A stretch of 8,596 nt of DNA, taken from Synergistaceae bacterium (GTDB lineage Bacteria > Synergistota > Synergistia > Synergistales > Aminobacteriaceae). Of this stretch, positions 6,483 through 8,596 are shown piece after piece. Made by a program: the position numbers and the translations under genes. The notes under the pieces are model-generated. The model saw only the letters and a program-made list of their open reading frames with translations, ran no database searches and was not told where the DNA came from. The DNA lies in contig JAFRSL010000095.1 in NCBI GenBank assembly GCA_017427625.1, positions 1 to 8,596 on the forward strand, read 5' to 3'. Position 1 is the first letter of the stretch. Each line of letters begins with the position of its first letter.

Positions 6483-6620
6483 CGGATAAAAGAAAATAAT
6501 GTACCGTATGGACTACGGGAATTTACGCCTATAGAGAGGGTATACTGCGTCCTCCGGCAAGACGACTCCAGCCAAAACATCGGGCTGTAGCGCAGTCTTC
6601 GTTGAAGTAGGAAGCTGCCA
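6480..6620 (+). pseudogene. Fragment of tnpB C-terminus with two lesions
   Basis: One frame, open from 6480 to a stop at 6588-6590, contains VPYGLREFTPIER (6501-6539), which resembles the xxGxREFTPxE tail segment seen in many TnpB proteins. The usual TnpB end, SLKQEA, appears only in the next frame as SSLK-stop-EA (6596-6616), where TAG (6608-6610) probably replaces CAG. A frameshift and a premature stop, with everything upstream lost, mean no nuclease can be made from here. The match is to remembered family sequence, so it should be tested by search. Confidence 0.5.
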
Positions 6621-6644
6621 CTTCTATAAGTGGAGGTAGTTTAC
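6500..6644 (+). ncRNA. Possible omega-RNA (reRNA) scaffold relic
   Basis: In TnpB systems the guide RNA scaffold is the tnpB 3' end plus the element's right end, and the guide is the flanking DNA just after it. The corresponding piece here ends at TTTAC (6640-6644) after the CCACTT/AAGTGG hairpin, so any guide would be the bases starting at 6645. With no tnpB in the window it could act only with a nuclease supplied elsewhere. Expression is unproven. Confidence 0.35.
6602..6630 (+). promoter_or_regulatory. Candidate promoter inside the IS relic reading into the sugar operon
   Basis: TTGAAG (6602-6607) and TATAAG (6625-6630) are separated by 17 bases, a fair sigma-70 pattern. The -10 box lies in the IS hairpin. 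It is the best pair I found upstream of the isomerase gene, and would give a leader of about 67 bases. Because these bases are also conserved IS-end sequence, the match may be accidental. Confidence 0.35.
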
Positions 6645-6703
6645 TATTCAAAAGTTCTAAAGGTAACATAATTTATAAGAACGAAAGAAGGTTATAGTAT
6701 AAT

Positions 6704-7645
6704 ATGCCATTCAAGTATGCAGGGCGATTCAATTCGTTTGTGTTCAAGAACGCCACAGTCTATGACGCTATTGACAGCTACACGAAGATGAAGGGCATCA
6801 CACACCTTGAGTTCAATTACCCCGAACATTTCACAGGCTACGACATTGACGAGATAATCCGCCGAAAGAAGCATCTCGGCGTAAACGGTCTCGCAGTTCG
6901 CTGGAGAGGTGCTGACTTCAAGCCCGGCGACTTCACCAATGAGAACCCTAAAACCCGTGAGAAGGTCATCGCAATGTGCCGTGAAGCTGTTGACGTTTGC
7001 CGAAAACTTGACGGATCTGTCGTAACTTTGTGGCTCGAAAATGACGGTTTCGATTACCCTTTGCAGATGGATTACGCGAGGGGCTGGCATCAGATCGTCG
7101 ACGGAGTTAGGGAAGTTGCTGACTACGCTTCGACGGGCGGGAAAGAGATCAAGATTTCAATCGAGTACAAGCCATACGAGGAACGTAACTTCGCCATGAT
7201 AGACAGCACAGGCATGACGATGTACCTTCTTGAAGAAATCGGAAGGAAGAACGTCGGCTGTACCCTCGACTTCTGCCACATGCTGATGAAGCACGACAAC
7301 CCATCGTTCGGGATTGCTCTTGCGGCTGAGAAGGGACGACTTTTCGGCCTCCACATGAACGACGGCTACGGCTGGCAGGATTCGGGAATGATATTCGGCT
7401 CGGTCAACCCGATACTCGCGCTTGAGTTCATATACTATCTCAGGCTATATGACTATCAGGGGGTCGTGTTCTTCGACACATTCCCAATTCGTGAGGATCC
7501 GTTCAAGGAGACGCAGGCAAACATTGACGCATTCGAGAAAATCAACGGCGTTATAGACCGTCTCGGAATGGACAGGATCGCGGAGGTAATACGCGCAAAA
7601 GACGGCGTAAAGGTAAGCGGGCTTATGCTTGACATGCTCAAGTGA
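6704..7645 (+). CDS. Sugar isomerase/epimerase (xylose-isomerase-like TIM barrel, RhaI-like)
   Basis: This 313-residue enzyme belongs to the AP-endonuclease-2 / xylose-isomerase-like superfamily, which isomerises or epimerises sugars with a divalent metal. Four likely metal ligands stand in conserved contexts at the barrel strand ends: Glu154 in IEYKP, Asp189 in LDFCHM, His217 in LHMNDGYG and Asp258 in FFDTFP. The Glu/Asp/His/Asp set matches that of Pseudomonas-type L-rhamnose isomerase, and TLWLENDGFDYP (108-119) resembles the substrate-loop region of that group; tagatose/psicose 3-epimerases normally use Glu last. The substrate remains unknown. Start ATG 6704 follows AAGAAGG (6685-6691) at a rather long 12-base spacing. 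The next gene, a sugar-binding protein, starts 32 bases after the stop, so this is probably the catabolic partner of an ABC sugar importer. Confidence 0.85.
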   Translation: MPFKYAGRFNSFVFKNATVYDAIDSYTKMKGITHLEFNYPEHFTGYDIDEIIRRKKHLGVNGLAVRWRGADFKPGDFTNENPKTREKVIAMCREAVDVCRKLDGSVVTLWLENDGFDYPLQMDYARGWHQIVDGVREVADYASTGGKEIKISIEYKPYEERNFAMIDSTGMTMYLLEEIGRKNVGCTLDFCHMLMKHDNPSFGIALAAEKGRLFGLHMNDGYGWQDSGMIFGSVNPILALEFIYYLRLYDYQGVVFFDTFPIREDPFKETQANIDAFEKINGVIDRLGMDRIAEVIRAKDGVKVSGLMLDMLK

Positions 7646-7661
7646 AAGTATAAATTTCAAC

Positions 7662-7667
7662 AGGAGG
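7662..7667 (+). promoter_or_regulatory. Ribosome binding site of the sugar-binding protein
   Basis: A perfect AGGAGG lies 10 bases before ATG 7678. It is the strongest such site in the window, fitting the high expression usual for binding proteins. Confidence 0.75.
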
Positions 7668-7677
7668 AATCACCACA

Positions 7678-8596
7678 ATGAAAAGAAGTACAACAGCGTT
7701 AATCCTTGCGGTGCTTGCAGTATTCGCACTCGCATTCATGGCATTTGCGGACGAGTTCAACCCCGATTCAGACCCAAGCGCAAAGACGATTGAGCAGGTA
7801 AGGGCCGAACTTGGAGCAGAAGTACCCGTGAAGGACGTACATGATCTCTCGGCAATCATGAAGTCAATCTCCAATGAGTTCTGGAGAAGCCTCAAGGAAG
7901 GTTACGAGCTTGCTGCGAAAAATTCGGGTGTTAATATCCGTGTTGACGCAACAACCGACGAGGGCGACGAAATTGGTCAGCAGACAATGATGGACAACGC
8001 GGTCAATCAGGGTGTCAAGGCAGTAATGGCAAGCCCAATCTCAGACTCGAACCTCGCGGCGGCTGTCGACAACGCAAAGGCCGAGAAGATTCCGGTCGTA
8101 AACGTCAATGACGGTCTCATAGCCAACTGCGATTACTACGTCGGCCCCAACGCTTACATGAACGGTCAGCTTGCGGCGGAGTGGATCTCAAAGAAGCTTG
8201 GCGACAAGGGGCAAGTCGGAATCGTCATCGGAATGGCGAAGGCATTTGCGGCGCGTGAAAGGACTCAGGGATTCGAAGACTGGATTCGCGACCACAAATC
8301 AGGGCTTGAAATCGTGGCCAAGCAGAATGCAGATTGGGACAGGCAGAGGGCGAAGGAGCTTGCCTCAACATGGATAATGCGTTACCCCGACATGAAGGCT
8401 ATCTTCTGCAACAACGACGATATGGCACTGGGAGTTGTCGAGGCTGTTGACGAGGTTGACGCTGACATTCTCGTTGTCGGTGTTGATGGAATCGGCGAGG
8501 CTTACACGTCAATCCGCGAGGGCAAACTCGACGCTACGGTTGACTCGTTCCCGTACTATATGTCGCAGGTCGCTGTCGAATGCACGCTGAGGGTTC
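7678..8596 (+). CDS. Periplasmic sugar-binding protein of an ABC importer (RbsB-like), 3' end cut by window
   Basis: 306 codons are present and the frame is open to the window end. Residues 1-24 are a signal peptide (MKRSTTALILAVLAVFALAF, cleavage after AFA) with no lipobox, so the protein is probably free in the periplasm. The mature part follows the periplasmic-binding-protein-like I fold (Peripla_BP_4): SISNEFWRSLKEGYELAAKNSGV (about 62-84), the domain-1 core ending in VKAVMASPISDSNLAAAVDNA, IPVVNVNDG, then AIFCNNDDMALGVVEAV and ILVVGVDGIGEAYTSIREGKLDATVD of domain 2. These proteins bind monosaccharides such as ribose, galactose or xylose and deliver them to a membrane ABC complex, probably encoded downstream. 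The segment between the signal peptide and the first domain strand is about 30 residues longer than in RbsB. Specificity cannot be told from sequence alone. Confidence 0.9.
   Translation, partial: MKRSTTALILAVLAVFALAFMAFADEFNPDSDPSAKTIEQVRAELGAEVPVKDVHDLSAIMKSISNEFWRSLKEGYELAAKNSGVNIRVDATTDEGDEIGQQTMMDNAVNQGVKAVMASPISDSNLAAAVDNAKAEKIPVVNVNDGLIANCDYYVGPNAYMNGQLAAEWISKKLGDKGQVGIVIGMAKAFAARERTQGFEDWIRDHKSGLEIVAKQNADWDRQRAKELASTWIMRYPDMKAIFCNNDDMALGVVEAVDEVDADILVVGVDGIGEAYTSIREGKLDATVDSFPYYMSQVAVECTLRV

Larger units (their letters stand above)
6440..6650 (+). mobile_element. Decayed right end of an IS200/IS605-family element (TnpB type)
   Basis: The stretch 6602-6644 has the form familiar from the right ends of IS200/IS605-family elements: a purine-rich ttgaagtaggaagctg, a hairpin CCACTT-CTAT-AAGTGG (6618-6633), then ggtagTTTAC (to 6644). 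Upstream are remains of the tnpB 3' end. There is no tnpA, no complete tnpB and no left end that I can identify, so this is an internally deleted remnant or a small non-autonomous derivative. A perfect hairpin AACTCAGG / CCTGAGTT (6451-6458 with 6475-6482) marks the upstream part and may be part of the element. The right boundary is fairly clear (about 6644); the left boundary is a guess. Confidence 0.6.

Noticed and set aside
1..8596. CRISPR array or prophage attachment site
   Set aside because: No regularly spaced direct repeats and no tRNA, integrase or phage genes are present.

Overview
The window looks like bacterial chromosome from a diderm (outer-membrane) organism. It encodes an Omp85/BamA protein with three POTRA domains and an aromatic C-terminal residue, several Sec-secreted proteins and a periplasmic sugar-binding protein. 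Frequent TTG starts, short gene overlaps and strong AGGAGG-type ribosome sites are also seen. I lean towards Synergistota or a similar anaerobic diderm, but that is inference from gene style and not a database result.

Region 1 (1-5580, + strand) reads as one long, tightly packed operon. In order it holds: the 3' part of a histidine phosphatase (CobC/GpmB-like), a small sigma-70 family factor, a single-pass membrane protein with a Pro/Lys-rich outer segment, bamA, a secreted beta-rich envelope protein of unknown function, and two half-size CHR (ChrA-like) transporter subunits. Neighbours overlap or lie within about 15 bases of each other, and four of these genes use or probably use TTG or ATGA-coupled starts. 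bamA is broken in this sequence: the frame changes near 2942, and one missing C restores a full 575-residue protein. The start of the following gene is also abnormal, and one missing C there would rebuild a classical signal peptide. The two anomalies together suggest either base-calling errors or real decay.

Region 2 (5581-5777) is a convergent intergenic gap with no recognisable gene. It contains an 8-base inverted repeat, a 7-base direct repeat and a lone TTGACA box.

Region 3 (5778-6326, - strand) is a small secreted orphan protein with a good ribosome site and a plausible promoter at 6389-6417.

Region 4 (about 6440-6650) is a decayed right end of an IS200/IS605-family element. It keeps a scrap of TnpB C-terminus, the typical terminal hairpin and a TTTAC end, so it also corresponds to the 3' part of an omega-RNA.

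Region 5 (6704-8596, + strand) is a carbohydrate module: a sugar isomerase/epimerase of the xylose-isomerase-like TIM-barrel superfamily, then an RbsB-like ABC sugar-binding protein cut off by the window end. The IS relic lies directly upstream and may carry the promoter for it.

The most interesting points are the sigma factor / membrane protein / bamA linkage, which could be an envelope-biogenesis control unit, the bamA frameshift, and the solo omega-RNA-like end next to a sugar operon.
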